Shown piece by piece: positions 51,166 to 58,689 of a DNA stretch of 64,000 nt. Under the pieces are notes generated by a model. The model ran no database searches, was not told where the DNA came from, and saw nothing but the letters and a program-made list of their open reading frames with translations. Origin of the DNA: an uncultured Bacteroidota bacterium (GTDB taxonomy: Bacteria; Bacteroidota; Bacteroidia; Bacteroidales; WCHB1-69); contig CADADB010000001.1 of assembly GCA_902786595.1 (NCBI GenBank), positions 286,892-350,891 on the forward strand, read 5' to 3'. Made by a program: the position numbers and the translations under genes. The number at the start of each line of letters is the position of its first letter. The first letter of the stretch is position 1.

Positions 51166-51954
51166 TTATTTTATGACAGGTTGATAAATATCCCTGTCCT
51201 CATCCTTGAACACATTGAAAACCACCTGCTTGACGCTGCAATCGGGATGCACGGTCAAATAATCCTTGACGGTGTGCACGGCGATTTCGGCGGCCAGCCG
51301 GTTCGGGAAACGGAACTCGCCCGTGGAGATGCAGCAGAATGCGACGCTTTCGAGACCGTTTTCATCGGCACACGACATAATGTTACGGTAACAGGAGGCT
51401 AATTGGTCCTTCTGGGATGCCGTCGGGATTCCGTCAGGGATGATGGGGCCGACGGTGTGGATGACGTACTTGCACGGCAGGTTGTACGCCTTGGTGATTT
51501 TGGCCCGCCCCGTCGGTTCCAAATGTCCTTGCTGCAGCATCAGCCGGTGACATTCCTCGCGCAGCTGCACGCCCGCCGCGGAATGGATGGCGTTGTCGAT
51601 GCATCTGTGCAACGGGTGGAAACAGCCCAGCATCTGCGCATTGGCGGCGTTGACGATGGCATCCACGCCGAGGCGGGTGATGTCGCCCTGCCATAAGAGA
51701 ATTGAAAATTGAGAATTGATAATTGATAATTTTTGGACGGCATCCAATTCCACCACACCCTTCTCCTGCAATTGTGCCTGTAATTCCTCGTCCTGCAAAC
51801 GCAGGAACTCCTCGCTGACGGGTTTGGGTTCGCGCACGTTGCGCAGGGCGCGGAACAGGTCGCGCTTGCCTTGCAAATCCTCGGGAATCCGCATCTCGGA
51901 ATATTGCGGGTCTTCGTTTATCAAATATTGTATCAAACAATCCAAACGGTTCAT
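51166..51954 (-). CDS. Zinc-dependent macrodomain protein-ADP-ribose hydrolase
   Basis: 262 residues from the ATG at 51954. The macrodomain spans about 85-255: LWQGDITRLGVDAIVNAANA, GCFHPLHRCIDNAIHSAAGV (zinc ligands His/Cys of the Zn-macro class), GRAKITKAYNLPCKYVIHTV and ISTGEFRFPNRLAAEIAV. The N-terminal 80 residues are a helical extension (LIQYLINEDPQYSEMRIPED) known from this class. It removes ADP-ribose from proteins. It lies 49 bp downstream of the Sir2 gene, the pairing seen in SirTM modules. An AT-rich insertion encodes KLSIINSQFSIL just before the domain (51699-51733). Confidence 0.88.
   Translation of the reverse strand: MNRLDCLIQYLINEDPQYSEMRIPEDLQGKRDLFRALRNVREPKPVSEEFLRLQDEELQAQLQEKGVVELDAVQKLSIINSQFSILLWQGDITRLGVDAIVNAANAQMLGCFHPLHRCIDNAIHSAAGVQLREECHRLMLQQGHLEPTGRAKITKAYNLPCKYVIHTVGPIIPDGIPTASQKDQLASCYRNIMSCADENGLESVAFCCISTGEFRFPNRLAAEIAVHTVKDYLTVHPDCSVKQVVFNVFKDEDRDIYQPVIK
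51699..51733. repeat. AT-rich short-word repeat inside the macrodomain gene
   Basis: Successive AATTGAAAATTGAGAATTGATAATTGATAATT-like words (period about 8). It is in frame and encodes a short linker-like peptide before the macrodomain. Confidence 0.65.
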
Positions 51955-51988
51955 AATCAATGTTTTTTATTTTGTTGGGACGAATGTG

Positions 51989-52016
51989 GTAGGGGCGAAT
52001 AATTATTCGCCCCTAC
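51989..52016. repeat. 28-bp perfect palindrome at the 3' end of the Sir2 gene
   Basis: Identical to 541-568. On the minus strand it is read in a different frame from the other two copies and provides the last residues (RGE) and the TAA stop (52003-52005) of the Sir2 protein. Confidence 0.95.
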
Positions 52017-52845
52017 GGGCAATCAATGTTTCCAACACCTCCCCGATGTCGCCGTTGATTACAATCGACCGGTCCGCGATCTGGTCCACGGTGAACGCCT
52101 CGCCAAGATTGACGGTGGCATAGGTGGCGTTCGGGTTCTGCATCGTCCAACGGATGAAGGGGATTTTGAAGATGACGGGCGTGTTGCCGCCGCTGCCGAG
52201 GTCGAGGAACAACACCCTGCCGTCATTGTGCCGCTGGATAAATTCGGTGTATCGTTCCGATGCCGTGTGCCAGCCTTCGTCCTCCACAAAGGTCTCGTCG
52301 GCGCGCAGGTTGACCTTCATCGGGCCGCCACAGACGGGACAACGGGGAATCAATTCCGACGGGATACGCATGTCCATTTGCTCGGCAATCATCCGTTTCA
52401 CCAATTCCTCGTTGTCGTATGTTTTCTGGTGACAAGGTTTCGCGCATTGAAACAGACCATAGTCACCTTGCGTGTAGAACAGCCGCTTTTTGTCAAAACC
52501 CGCTTTTTGGAACTGGTGATCGACATTGGTGGTGATGACGAAATAGTCCTTCTCCTGCAGCAGTTTGAGCAGGTTGTCATAGACGGGCTTCGGGGCGGGC
52601 ACGTAGCGGTTGTAGTAGATGTGGCGGCTCCAGTAGGCCCAATGTTCCTCTTCGGTGGGAAACGGATAGAAGCCCGCCGAGTACATGTCGGTGAAGCCGT
52701 ATTTCTCGATGAAGTCGGCAAAGTGCCGCTGGAAGCGTTCGCCGGAATAGGTGAAGCCCGCCGAGGTCGATAGTCCCGCGCCGGCCCCGACGACGATGGC
52801 GTCGGCTTCGAGTAAGGCTTTATGTAGTTTTTCTGTTTCCGTCAT
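52003..52845 (-). CDS. Sir2-family NAD-dependent protein (SirTM type)
   Basis: 280 residues from the ATG at 52845 (MTETEKLHKALLEADAIVVG). Rossmann motif GAGAGLSTSAGFTYSG near residue 20, FVITTNVDHQFQKAGFD with the Asn-Asp-type catalytic loop near 105, and zinc-like CPVCGG near 170 are visible; the standard catalytic His region is replaced by LFYTQGDYGLFQC. The class SirTM (type M sirtuins) ADP-ribosylates lipoylated GcvH-L in Firmicutes and fungi and is paired with a macrodomain hydrolase, as here. No GcvH-L or lipoate ligase gene is adjacent. The stop codon comes from an inserted palindrome. Promoter box at 52865-52872. Confidence 0.85.
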   Translation of the reverse strand: MTETEKLHKALLEADAIVVGAGAGLSTSAGFTYSGERFQRHFADFIEKYGFTDMYSAGFYPFPTEEEHWAYWSRHIYYNRYVPAPKPVYDNLLKLLQEKDYFVITTNVDHQFQKAGFDKKRLFYTQGDYGLFQCAKPCHQKTYDNEELVKRMIAEQMDMRIPSELIPRCPVCGGPMKVNLRADETFVEDEGWHTASERYTEFIQRHNDGRVLFLDLGSGGNTPVIFKIPFIRWTMQNPNATYATVNLGEAFTVDQIADRSIVINGDIGEVLETLIARRGE

Positions 52846-52864
52846 TATTCGTTGTTTTGAAGTG

Positions 52865-52872
52865 CAAAGATA
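52865..52872 (-). promoter_or_regulatory. -7 box of the Sir2/macrodomain operon
   Basis: TATCTTTG then CAC on the minus strand, 20 bp before the ATG at 52845; supports that start. Confidence 0.65.
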
Positions 52873-52941
52873 CGATATTTGCCGAAAATGGGCGAGATTT
52901 TTTGAAGTAGGCCTTGGTATAGTTTGGGATTCCAATTTACA

Positions 52942-53751
52942 ATGAATATACTTTCCGAAAATACCCACTTATTGGGATATCCCCACGCTCAGGAAATCGG
53001 ATTTTTGCCGTCGGAAATATCAAATGGACAGATTATGGGACTTTTGAGCAAATTTTTCAGCAATGCCAGAAAGCCCGAGGGCTTTTTAGGCAAAATTATG
53101 GTCAACGGAATGAACGGTGGCGGTCACGCTGCGATGGCGAATTGGGCGTTGGAAATGGTGACGATTGGCCGCGACGACCGCATTCTCGACATCGGGTGCG
53201 GCGGTGGCGCGAATATCGCCCGGCTGCTGCAACGCACCCTGCGGGGAACCGTCACGGGTATCGATTTCTCGCCGGTATCCGTACGGAAATCAACGAAAGT
53301 GAACGCCAAAGCCATACAGGAAGGCCGCTGCAAGGTCTTGGAAGGCAATGTCGCCAACCTCCCATTCACTGAAGGTTCGTTCGACGTGGTGACCGCCTTC
53401 GAGACCATCTACTTCTGGCCCGACATTGAGCACTGCTTCAATGAGGTGAAAAGGGTGCTGAAACCCGGCGGCCAATTCGTCATTGTCAACGAATCAGACG
53501 GCAGCGGCGAAATGGATGCCAAATGGGAGAGCATGATCAAGGGCATGCACACCTACACGCCGGAAGAAGTACGGCTCCATCTGACGAATGTCGGCTTCCG
53601 CGACCTCAACATCACGGTGAACGAGGAAAAGCGGTGGCTGTGCGCGACGGCGAGGAAATGTTCAACCGTTTCGGCCTGCCGCCTTCACTGCCCCCAAACA
53701 GTGAATCCTGACCACTCTGTTGTTGTCGGTTTCCGCGATGTGGCGCAATAA
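52942..53751 (+). CDS. SAM-dependent methyltransferase (class I)
   Basis: Up to 269 residues from the ATG at 52942 (MNILSENTHLLGYPHAQEIG); a TTG at 52924 is less likely. Motif I RILDIGCGGGANIARLLQ near residue 82 and the motif II/III regions (VTGIDFSPVSV, EGNVANLPFTEGSFDVVTAF) mark a UbiE/MenG-type methyltransferase, with VLKPGGQFVIVNESDG as the post-motif. The substrate is unknown. The last 30 residues after WLCATARK overlap the 3' end of the HEAT-repeat gene on the other strand (53662-53751), so the original stop may have been lost. Divergent from the Sir2 gene. Confidence 0.88.
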   Translation: MNILSENTHLLGYPHAQEIGFLPSEISNGQIMGLLSKFFSNARKPEGFLGKIMVNGMNGGGHAAMANWALEMVTIGRDDRILDIGCGGGANIARLLQRTLRGTVTGIDFSPVSVRKSTKVNAKAIQEGRCKVLEGNVANLPFTEGSFDVVTAFETIYFWPDIEHCFNEVKRVLKPGGQFVIVNESDGSGEMDAKWESMIKGMHTYTPEEVRLHLTNVGFRDLNITVNEEKRWLCATARKCSTVSACRLHCPQTVNPDHSVVVGFRDVAQ

Positions 53752-54270
53752 ATCCAAGTAGGGTTCCACAAACTCCGGCCGGCGCTTGCCGAGGACGCGG
53801 AACATTTCGGGAGCTTCCATCCTTACTTTGTCATCGGGATCGTGCAACAGTTCCGCAAATAGCGGCAGGTAGTCTTTGTACGGATCAGGGGTGTTGGTGG
53901 CGACATTCTCCGAAGCCCAGATGAAGGCCAGCCGGATGCCCGCCTCTTCGTCGTGGGCGAAGCGGAACAAACTGGCCCAATACGGCTCAACGGACGAATA
54001 GCATCCTCGCCCGATTCTGCCGATGGCATTCACAACGCGTTCCCGCAGAAGCGGATCCGGGCTGTTGCAAAAGGCGGCAATCGCGGGAACGCTGTCCTTG
54101 ATGGCAAGTGGGAACTTTAGCCCCATCTCGCCGAGCAACCACAACGCCTTCGCTTTGATTTTGGTAGAGTCCGACGACAACAGCGACGCGACGAATGGGA
54201 TGTTTTCTTCCCATTGGTCTTTACTTTTGGTAAGGGAACCGAGGTTTTTGTATAGTTCGGATTCGGGCAT
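53662..54270 (-). CDS. HEAT-repeat protein
   Basis: About 202 residues from the ATG at 54270 (MPESELYKNLGSLTKSKDQW); a TTG at 54297 is possible but abuts the upstream stop. The protein is a run of helical pairs (TKIKAKALWLLGEMGLKFPL, RERVVNAIGRIGRGC, VRMEAPEMFRVLGKR, VVRIHCLGAVKAAGR) typical of HEAT or PBS-lyase repeats, which serve as protein-binding scaffolds. It lies directly downstream of the small lipoprotein gene (stop at 54298), so the two form an operon. Its 3' end overlaps the methyltransferase on the other strand by 90 bp. Confidence 0.8.
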   Translation of the reverse strand: MPESELYKNLGSLTKSKDQWEENIPFVASLLSSDSTKIKAKALWLLGEMGLKFPLAIKDSVPAIAAFCNSPDPLLRERVVNAIGRIGRGCYSSVEPYWASLFRFAHDEEAGIRLAFIWASENVATNTPDPYKDYLPLFAELLHDPDDKVRMEAPEMFRVLGKRRPEFVEPYLDLLRHIAETDNNRVVRIHCLGAVKAAGRNG

Positions 54271-54297
54271 ACTTTGAATAATTACAGCATTGCTCAA

Positions 54298-54666
54298 TTA
54301 TCGTGCGAACTCGCAGGTCATTACAACACTATCCCCTTCTGTCACAGAATTCGAATAGTATTGAAAATGCAGTTTGTCATTGTACCAGTCATTACTGTAA
54401 ACCTTATCTATGTCGCCAATCAGGGTATCATCATTGCAGAAATTATCCCCTGCCTTATTGAATGAAATGTACATCGTATCAGAAAGATGTCCTTTGACAT
54501 GCACAGTGGCTTTCCATACAGTTGTTGTGGACTCGATAGCAAAACTATCTGTTACGAGTTCCGTTGTGGGGTACAGGACAATTTTTCCTTCGTACTGATT
54601 GTCGCCACAAGAAGTTATCGCAACAAGGGAGAGCACCACTGCACATAGCATTACTGTTTTCTTCAT
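54298..54666 (-). CDS. Small lipoprotein of unknown function
   Basis: 122 residues from the ATG at 54666. The lipobox is SLVAITSCGDNQ with Cys near residue 20. The mature 100 residues are beta-rich (IVLYPTTELVTDSFAIESTT, DTMYISFNKAGDNF) and resemble a small periplasmic beta-sandwich. Family not recognised. A TATTTTTG box at 54689-54696 precedes it, and the HEAT-repeat gene follows. Confidence 0.8.
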   Translation of the reverse strand: MKKTVMLCAVVLSLVAITSCGDNQYEGKIVLYPTTELVTDSFAIESTTTVWKATVHVKGHLSDTMYISFNKAGDNFCNDDTLIGDIDKVYSNDWYNDKLHFQYYSNSVTEGDSVVMTCEFAR

Positions 54667-54688
54667 AAATTTCTGATGTTTAAGTTTG

Positions 54689-54696
54689 CAAAAATA
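54689..54696 (-). promoter_or_regulatory. -7 box of the small lipoprotein gene
   Basis: TATTTTTG then C on the minus strand, 23 bp before the ATG at 54666. Confidence 0.6.
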
Positions 54697-54773
54697 CTCA
54701 TTTTTTGTAAACTGTACTAAACACCGCCATAAAGATGCGAAACCCTTGCGGCAGTATGTTCCGTTTTCCACCG

Positions 54774-54985
54774 CGTGCCAAAGGCACGATATTTTAGTAA
54801 CCCCACATAAGCGACCGGAGGGAGTGCAGTGTGGGGTACAGCGGCCGCCTGCGAGACAAGCGTATCGAAGATACGCCACTATAATCGATTGAGTAGTAGC
54901 GTGCCTTCCGCACGCAGCTGTCGCATCGCGCCCATCACCCCACACTGCGAGTGTGGGGTTACTAAGATGGCGTGTTTCCAACACG
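54774..54985. repeat. Cluster of six hairpins bounded by an inverted repeat
   Basis: Hairpins: CGTGCC-aaa-GGCACG (54774-54788), CCCCACA...TGTGGGG (54801-54836), GCGTATC-gaa-GATACGC (54860-54876), GCGTGC-cttcc-GCACGC (54899-54915), CCCCACACT-gcg-AGTGTGGGG (54938-54958) and CGTGTT-tcc-AACACG (54971-54985). TTAGTAACCCC (54794-54804) and GGGGTTACTAA (54955-54965) are exact inverted copies near the ends. It fills most of the gap between the lipoprotein gene and the Fic-type remnant and looks like a composite REP/BIME-like element. Confidence 0.8.
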
Positions 54986-55056
54986 TTTTGTGGCGTATCG
55001 CATTTTTCCGATTCTTCTGTTTGTCGTTTTCCATTACTAATGAATTTGTCTTACTA

Positions 55057-55479
55057 TTACACGCCTGCCATTCTATAACTCCGGTTTCTGTTCCCGCCAC
55101 GGGCCTCTATATAGCCGAATCCGGTGAGCTGGCGCATGTAGCGTTTGGCAGTAGTCAGAGTGAATCCGAAATGTTGCACAATCGCTTCGGTAGTAAACTC
55201 CTCCTTATCGGCCACAAAGAACATAATATCGGCCAGTTTCTCGGCCAAAGAGGGCTTTATCGACCATTTATCGACCATTTTCTGCTGCAGATTGGTTTTA
55301 TCGACCATTTTCTCGGTTTCATCGAAAACTATATTATCGGGAAATGGGTCGGATAGAGCGACTGAATTGGAAATGATAGACTCCATGTAGAACTTGTCGT
55401 AGTCTATCTGCGAGGAGATGCCTAACTCGCGATGTCGGTCAAGCAGTTGCACCAGTACGTCCCTGTTCTCATTCGTCAT
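55057..55479 (-). pseudogene. Fic-type protein lacking its catalytic core
   Basis: About 140 residues from the ATG at 55479. The first 45 residues (NRDVLVQLLDRHRELGISSQ, IDYDKFYMESIISNSVALSD) match the N-terminal region of Bacteroidales Fic proteins, and the last 60 (SLAEKLADIMFFVADKEEFT, TAKRYMRQLTGFGYIEARGG) match their C-terminal winged helix. The intervening Fic domain with HPFxxGNGR is absent, so it cannot AMPylate. It may be an internal-deletion derivative kept as a regulator, or a pseudogene. A TATCTTTG box at 55499-55506 is intact. Confidence 0.65.
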
Positions 55480-55498
55480 TAAAGTGTCAAATTTTCGG

Positions 55499-55506
55499 CA
55501 AAGATA
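55499..55506 (-). promoter_or_regulatory. -7 box of the Fic-type gene
   Basis: TATCTTTG then CCG on the minus strand, 20 bp before the ATG at 55479. Confidence 0.55.
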
Positions 55507-55610
55507 GTCATTTTTACAATTGGTCAAGATGCTTTTTCGTTTTATCCACTCGCTTTAATGTCTTTACAATTGTGCCTATGTCGATTATTTTCCGAGTGAT
55601 TGTTTCTCCG

Positions 55611-55682
55611 TAAAAATAGCCATTTATAGGGATTCCTTTCTGACAGAAAATGTGCATTTTTGCGGCGTGAAAGATTAATGTA
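55611..55682 (+). promoter_or_regulatory. Repeated promoter cassette, copy 1 (ZIP gene 1)
   Basis: AAATAGCC, then ATTTATAGGGATTCC, then CAGAAAATGTGCATTTTTGCGG and GTGAAAGA, ending at the start codon of the ZIP gene. The -7-like box is CATTTTTG (55655-55662). Near-identical cassettes are at 59545 and 63091. Confidence 0.85.
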
Positions 55683-56441
55683 ATGAATGCCATAATCATC
55701 GGAATACTGCTGCCGCTGCTCGGCACGATGCTGGGCTCGGCTTTCGTCTTCTTCATGAAGAAGGAAATCCCCGACAGGATGCAGAAGACGCTGCTGGGGT
55801 TCGCCAGCGGGGTGATGGTGGCCGCCAGCGTGTGGTCGCTGCTGATACCGTCGATCGAGATGGCGGGCGAGCGTGTGCTGCCGGCCGCCATAGGCTTCCT
55901 GGCCGGTATCGCGTTCCTGCTGCTGATTGACGAACTGACGCCGCACCTGCACAACGGTGCCCTGAAAGCCGAGGGACCGAAATCAAAGCTCTCGCGCACG
56001 GCAATGTTGGCGCTGGCCGTCACCATCCACAACCTGCCCGAGGGCATGGCCGTGGGCGTGGTCTTCGCCGGCGAAGCGCAAGGGCTGACCCTCAGCGCCG
56101 CCCTCGCGGTGAGCATTGGCATCGCCATACAGAACATCCCCGAAGGCGCCATCATCTCCATGCCCATGCACGCGGAGGGCAACTCCCGTATGAAGTCGTT
56201 CCTCATCGGCACCCTGAGCGGCGTGGTGGAACCCATCGGTGCCGTGGCCATTTTGCTGCTGGCCGGCGTGCTCGGTGTGGCGCTTCCCTACCTACTGGCC
56301 TTCGCCGCCGGCGCCATGATGTATGTGGTCGTGGAGGAACTCATCCCCGAGACCGCCCAAGGCGCCCACACCAACCTCTCCACGATCGGCTTTGCCGTCG
56401 GCTTCGTCTTGATGATGGTGATGGATGTGGTGCTGGGGTAG
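55683..56441 (+). CDS. ZIP-family metal transporter, copy 1
   Basis: 252 residues with about eight membrane segments. The cytoplasmic-loop and TM4-5 metal motifs ALAVTIHNLPEGMAVGVVFA and IGIAIQNIPEGAIISMPMHA (His/Asn-x-x-Pro-Glu-Gly) form the binuclear metal site of the ZupT/GufA branch. It imports Zn(II) and possibly other divalent metals. A paralog at 59617 is almost identical except for a short insertion. Both are preceded by the same promoter cassette. Confidence 0.92.
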   Translation: MNAIIIGILLPLLGTMLGSAFVFFMKKEIPDRMQKTLLGFASGVMVAASVWSLLIPSIEMAGERVLPAAIGFLAGIAFLLLIDELTPHLHNGALKAEGPKSKLSRTAMLALAVTIHNLPEGMAVGVVFAGEAQGLTLSAALAVSIGIAIQNIPEGAIISMPMHAEGNSRMKSFLIGTLSGVVEPIGAVAILLLAGVLGVALPYLLAFAAGAMMYVVVEELIPETAQGAHTNLSTIGFAVGFVLMMVMDVVLG

Positions 56442-56460
56442 TCCGCAAATAGGTAGAATC

Positions 56461-56601
56461 CGTGCCGCGACCACATCAGCTACACAGGAACGCTTGACAT
56501 TCCTCGCCGCCAAACTTGTTCTGCAAGATGAACGTACAGGCAATCCTATGTTTATTATGATGGCAAAAAATCCGAATGGTTACAGTTTGTTGGCTTTTTA
56601 A
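56461..56601 (+). pseudogene. Possible C-terminal remnant after the ZIP gene
   Basis: An open stretch of 46 codons (RAATTSATQERLTFLAAKLV..., ending NGYSLLAF before TAA) with no start codon of its own. It reads protein-like but matches nothing I recognise, and may be a decayed gene end. It touches the convergent DUF4143 stop. Confidence 0.25.
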
Positions 56602-57737
56602 ATAATCATCCCTTCCCACAATTCTTTGAAAAAGTCCGTCACATAATACAAATCGACATCCCCGCTCCGTCGGGTGACCCGGTCGCGCGAAACTAAAATC
56701 TGCCTGACGTTGGGGTGCTCCTTGGCAAATTCGGCAAGACCTTTCTTGTGACTTGCTTGAACCGAATCGGTCGATTTGATTTCGATGGCCACCCGCGCAT
56801 CCCCGATGACAGCGTCCACCTCCAGATTGTCGTACGTATGCCAATACGCCAACTTTTCCTCGCTATCGCTGTAGCCGAGATACGCCACAATTTCCTGCAT
56901 CACAAGATGCTCGAAAGCATGACCGTATTCAGGAGTCTTTGGGGCGAGATGATGACGGCCGGTCAGATAATTGGCGATGCCCACGTCAAAGAAATAGAAC
57001 CGCGAAGCTTTGGCCAGCTTCCGTTTGATGACTTTCGAGTAAGCGGGCACCTCGAATCCTAACAAGGTGTCACAAAGTATCTTGTAATAAGCTTTGACCG
57101 TATTGGCTGAAACGCCACAATCCGCTGCCACATTCTCATAATTGAGCATCTCACCGTCCGAAATGGCAGCCACCTCCAGAAAACGGACAAAGTCATCCAC
57201 GTTTTGAACAACGGTTTCTTCGATGATTTCCTCCTTCAGGTAGAGTTCAATATAGGATTTAAGGCGGTTGCGGGCATTCGCGACCATATAGTGCCGTGGA
57301 ATCATACCGTTTTGTACAGCTCTTTCGAGATCGTAATCCGGAATCTCCGCACTGACCAAAGGGAATAGCGTTTCAGGAATAGCCCGCCCGCCGAGATTGT
57401 TGGCACCGCTCTTTTTCAACTTTCGGGCACTGGAGCCGCTAAGAATAAAGAAAAGACCCTTGTTCACCATCAGCCAATGGACTTCATCCAACAAGTCGGG
57501 TACTTTTTGGATTTCATCCACAATGACTAACGTCTCCGGCGGATAACGCAGCAACGATTCCCGAAAAACTTCGGGATGCTGACGGAAGCGATTTCTCAAC
57601 TCAGAGTTCAGGAGGTCGAAGTAAACAGCCTTCGGGAAACGCTCTTTCAACAGCGTTGACTTTCCCACCTGACGGCCTCCGAACAAGAACATCGCCTCGT
57701 CCAAACGGTTCTCAATATCGAATATTCTATGGTACAT
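56598..57737 (-). CDS. DUF4143 / AAA_14 ATPase (second copy)
   Basis: 379 residues from the ATG at 57737 (MYHRIFDIENRLDEAMFLFG). Walker A is FLFGGRQVGKSTLLKERFP near residue 20, Walker B is TLVIVDEIQKVPDL near 70, sensor 1 is FFILSGSSARKLKKSG, and the DUF4143 C-terminal part contains RFYFFDVGIANYLTGR and a PD-(D/E)xK-like LEVDAVIGDARVAIEIKSTD with Asp, Glu and Lys. The last could be a real nuclease site. Function unknown. A 17-bp-stem hairpin lies just upstream, paralleling the palindromes before the gene at 35438. Confidence 0.88.
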   Translation of the reverse strand: MYHRIFDIENRLDEAMFLFGGRQVGKSTLLKERFPKAVYFDLLNSELRNRFRQHPEVFRESLLRYPPETLVIVDEIQKVPDLLDEVHWLMVNKGLFFILSGSSARKLKKSGANNLGGRAIPETLFPLVSAEIPDYDLERAVQNGMIPRHYMVANARNRLKSYIELYLKEEIIEETVVQNVDDFVRFLEVAAISDGEMLNYENVAADCGVSANTVKAYYKILCDTLLGFEVPAYSKVIKRKLAKASRFYFFDVGIANYLTGRHHLAPKTPEYGHAFEHLVMQEIVAYLGYSDSEEKLAYWHTYDNLEVDAVIGDARVAIEIKSTDSVQASHKKGLAEFAKEHPNVRQILVSRDRVTRRSGDVDLYYVTDFFKELWEGMII

Positions 57738-57753
57738 AACGAACAAAATTTCC

Positions 57754-57798
57754 GCAGCGTCGTTGCGGATTTTTCAAGAATATCCGCAACGACGCTGC
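57754..57798. promoter_or_regulatory. Large hairpin upstream of the DUF4143 gene
   Basis: GCAGCGTCGTTGCGGAT (57754-57770) and its exact reverse complement (57782-57798) with an 11-bp loop, 17 bp before the ATG. The position suggests an operator or 5'-UTR structure. Confidence 0.75.
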
Positions 57799-57916
57799 AA
57801 AAATACAATAAATTTTGATTATGCAATTAGTTGCCCTAAAAAATATTTTCACGTCAGGTCTGAGCACTTTGTTTCGGTGCCACACATAATCCAGCATTGT
57901 CGCATTTCTTCCATCA

Positions 57917-58228
57917 TCATTCCATTGGCGACAACCTCCACCCATTGTCCCCGTGGTAGATCATCTGGCGGGTCATTCCGCCGTCGATGCAGATGTTCTC
58001 GCCGGTGATGAAGCCGGCCTTGTCGGAGCAGAGATACAGCACCATATTGGCGATGTCCAGGGGATTGCCCACACGACCCGCCGGTTGCTGCACGGCGTCA
58101 GGACCCTCATAGACAGTGTACTGGGTGTCGATCCAGCCCGGGGAGATGGAGTTGACGCGCACCTTCCCTGCCAGACTGACCGCCAGCGCGTGAGTCAGCG
58201 CGGCGATGCCACCCTTGCTGGCCGTGTT
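57917..58228 (-). pseudogene. C-terminal fragment of a short-chain dehydrogenase
   Basis: The minus strand reads TASKGGIAALTHALAVSLAG, then KVRVNSISPGWIDT and ends ENICIDGGMTRQMIYHGDN... . These are the C-terminal motifs of SDR enzymes (Tyr-x-x-x-Lys segment partly kept, NSISPG, GxxxxxDGG). The nucleotide-binding N-terminal half (TGxxxGxG) is missing. Upstream it joins abruptly to the tail of a lipoprotein gene, implying a deletion fusion near 58226-58231. A still shorter copy lies at 59325-59410. Confidence 0.7.
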
Positions 58229-58658
58229 CTATCGTCATCCTGACGTTTTGCTTTTCGACTTCTCCTTCGGCAGACAATATCTCCGCACCTTGAACCGCGT
58301 TGCCTGTGACAGTCAATTTATATTCAATATGTGAGCCGGCTTGACTCACTCCATCCACTGTGATGTTGTCACCCTGCCAAGTACCTTCCACATTGATAGG
58401 CACACAATAGTCACATCGCGTGACGACACCCGTCACATCGTTGCCGTTCTTATCCAACACCATGCTGGCTTTGTCTTCACCAATGGTACCCGTCAGACGG
58501 TAGCTTTGGGGATAACTTGCCGTCGGGTCCGTTTCTTGCGGTTCCATCGCTTCTGTTGAATCCGCAACGGCTGCGCCAGCACTTTCTGCCTGCGTTTGCC
58601 TGCCACGACATGCTGTAAGCATTATCAAGGCAAAGATTATCAAAATACTTTTTCTCAT
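58107..58658 (-). CDS. Lipoprotein of unknown function, 3' end fused by deletion to SDR sequence
   Basis: From the ATG at 58658. Lipobox ALIMLTACRG near residue 14, acidic linker, then a beta-rich region (SYRLTGTIGEDKASMVLDKN, GVVTRCDYCVPINVEGTWQG, SHIEYKLTVTGNAVQGAEIL). After about VEKQNVRMTIE the frame enters SDR-derived DNA out of frame and ends about 40 residues later, so the natural C-terminus is lost. The gene may still make a shortened product. TACCTTTG box at 58682-58689. Family not recognised. Confidence 0.55.
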   Translation of the reverse strand: MRKSILIIFALIMLTACRGRQTQAESAGAAVADSTEAMEPQETDPTASYPQSYRLTGTIGEDKASMVLDKNGNDVTGVVTRCDYCVPINVEGTWQGDNITVDGVSQAGSHIEYKLTVTGNAVQGAEILSAEGEVEKQNVRMTIEHGQQGWHRRADSRAGGQSGREGARQLHLPGLDRHPVHCL

Positions 58659-58681
58659 ATTCCTATCTTCTTTTGAGACGG

Positions 58682-58689
58682 CAAAGGTA
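58682..58689 (-). promoter_or_regulatory. -7 box of the truncated lipoprotein gene
   Basis: TACCTTTG then CC on the minus strand, 24 bp before the ATG at 58658. Confidence 0.55.
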
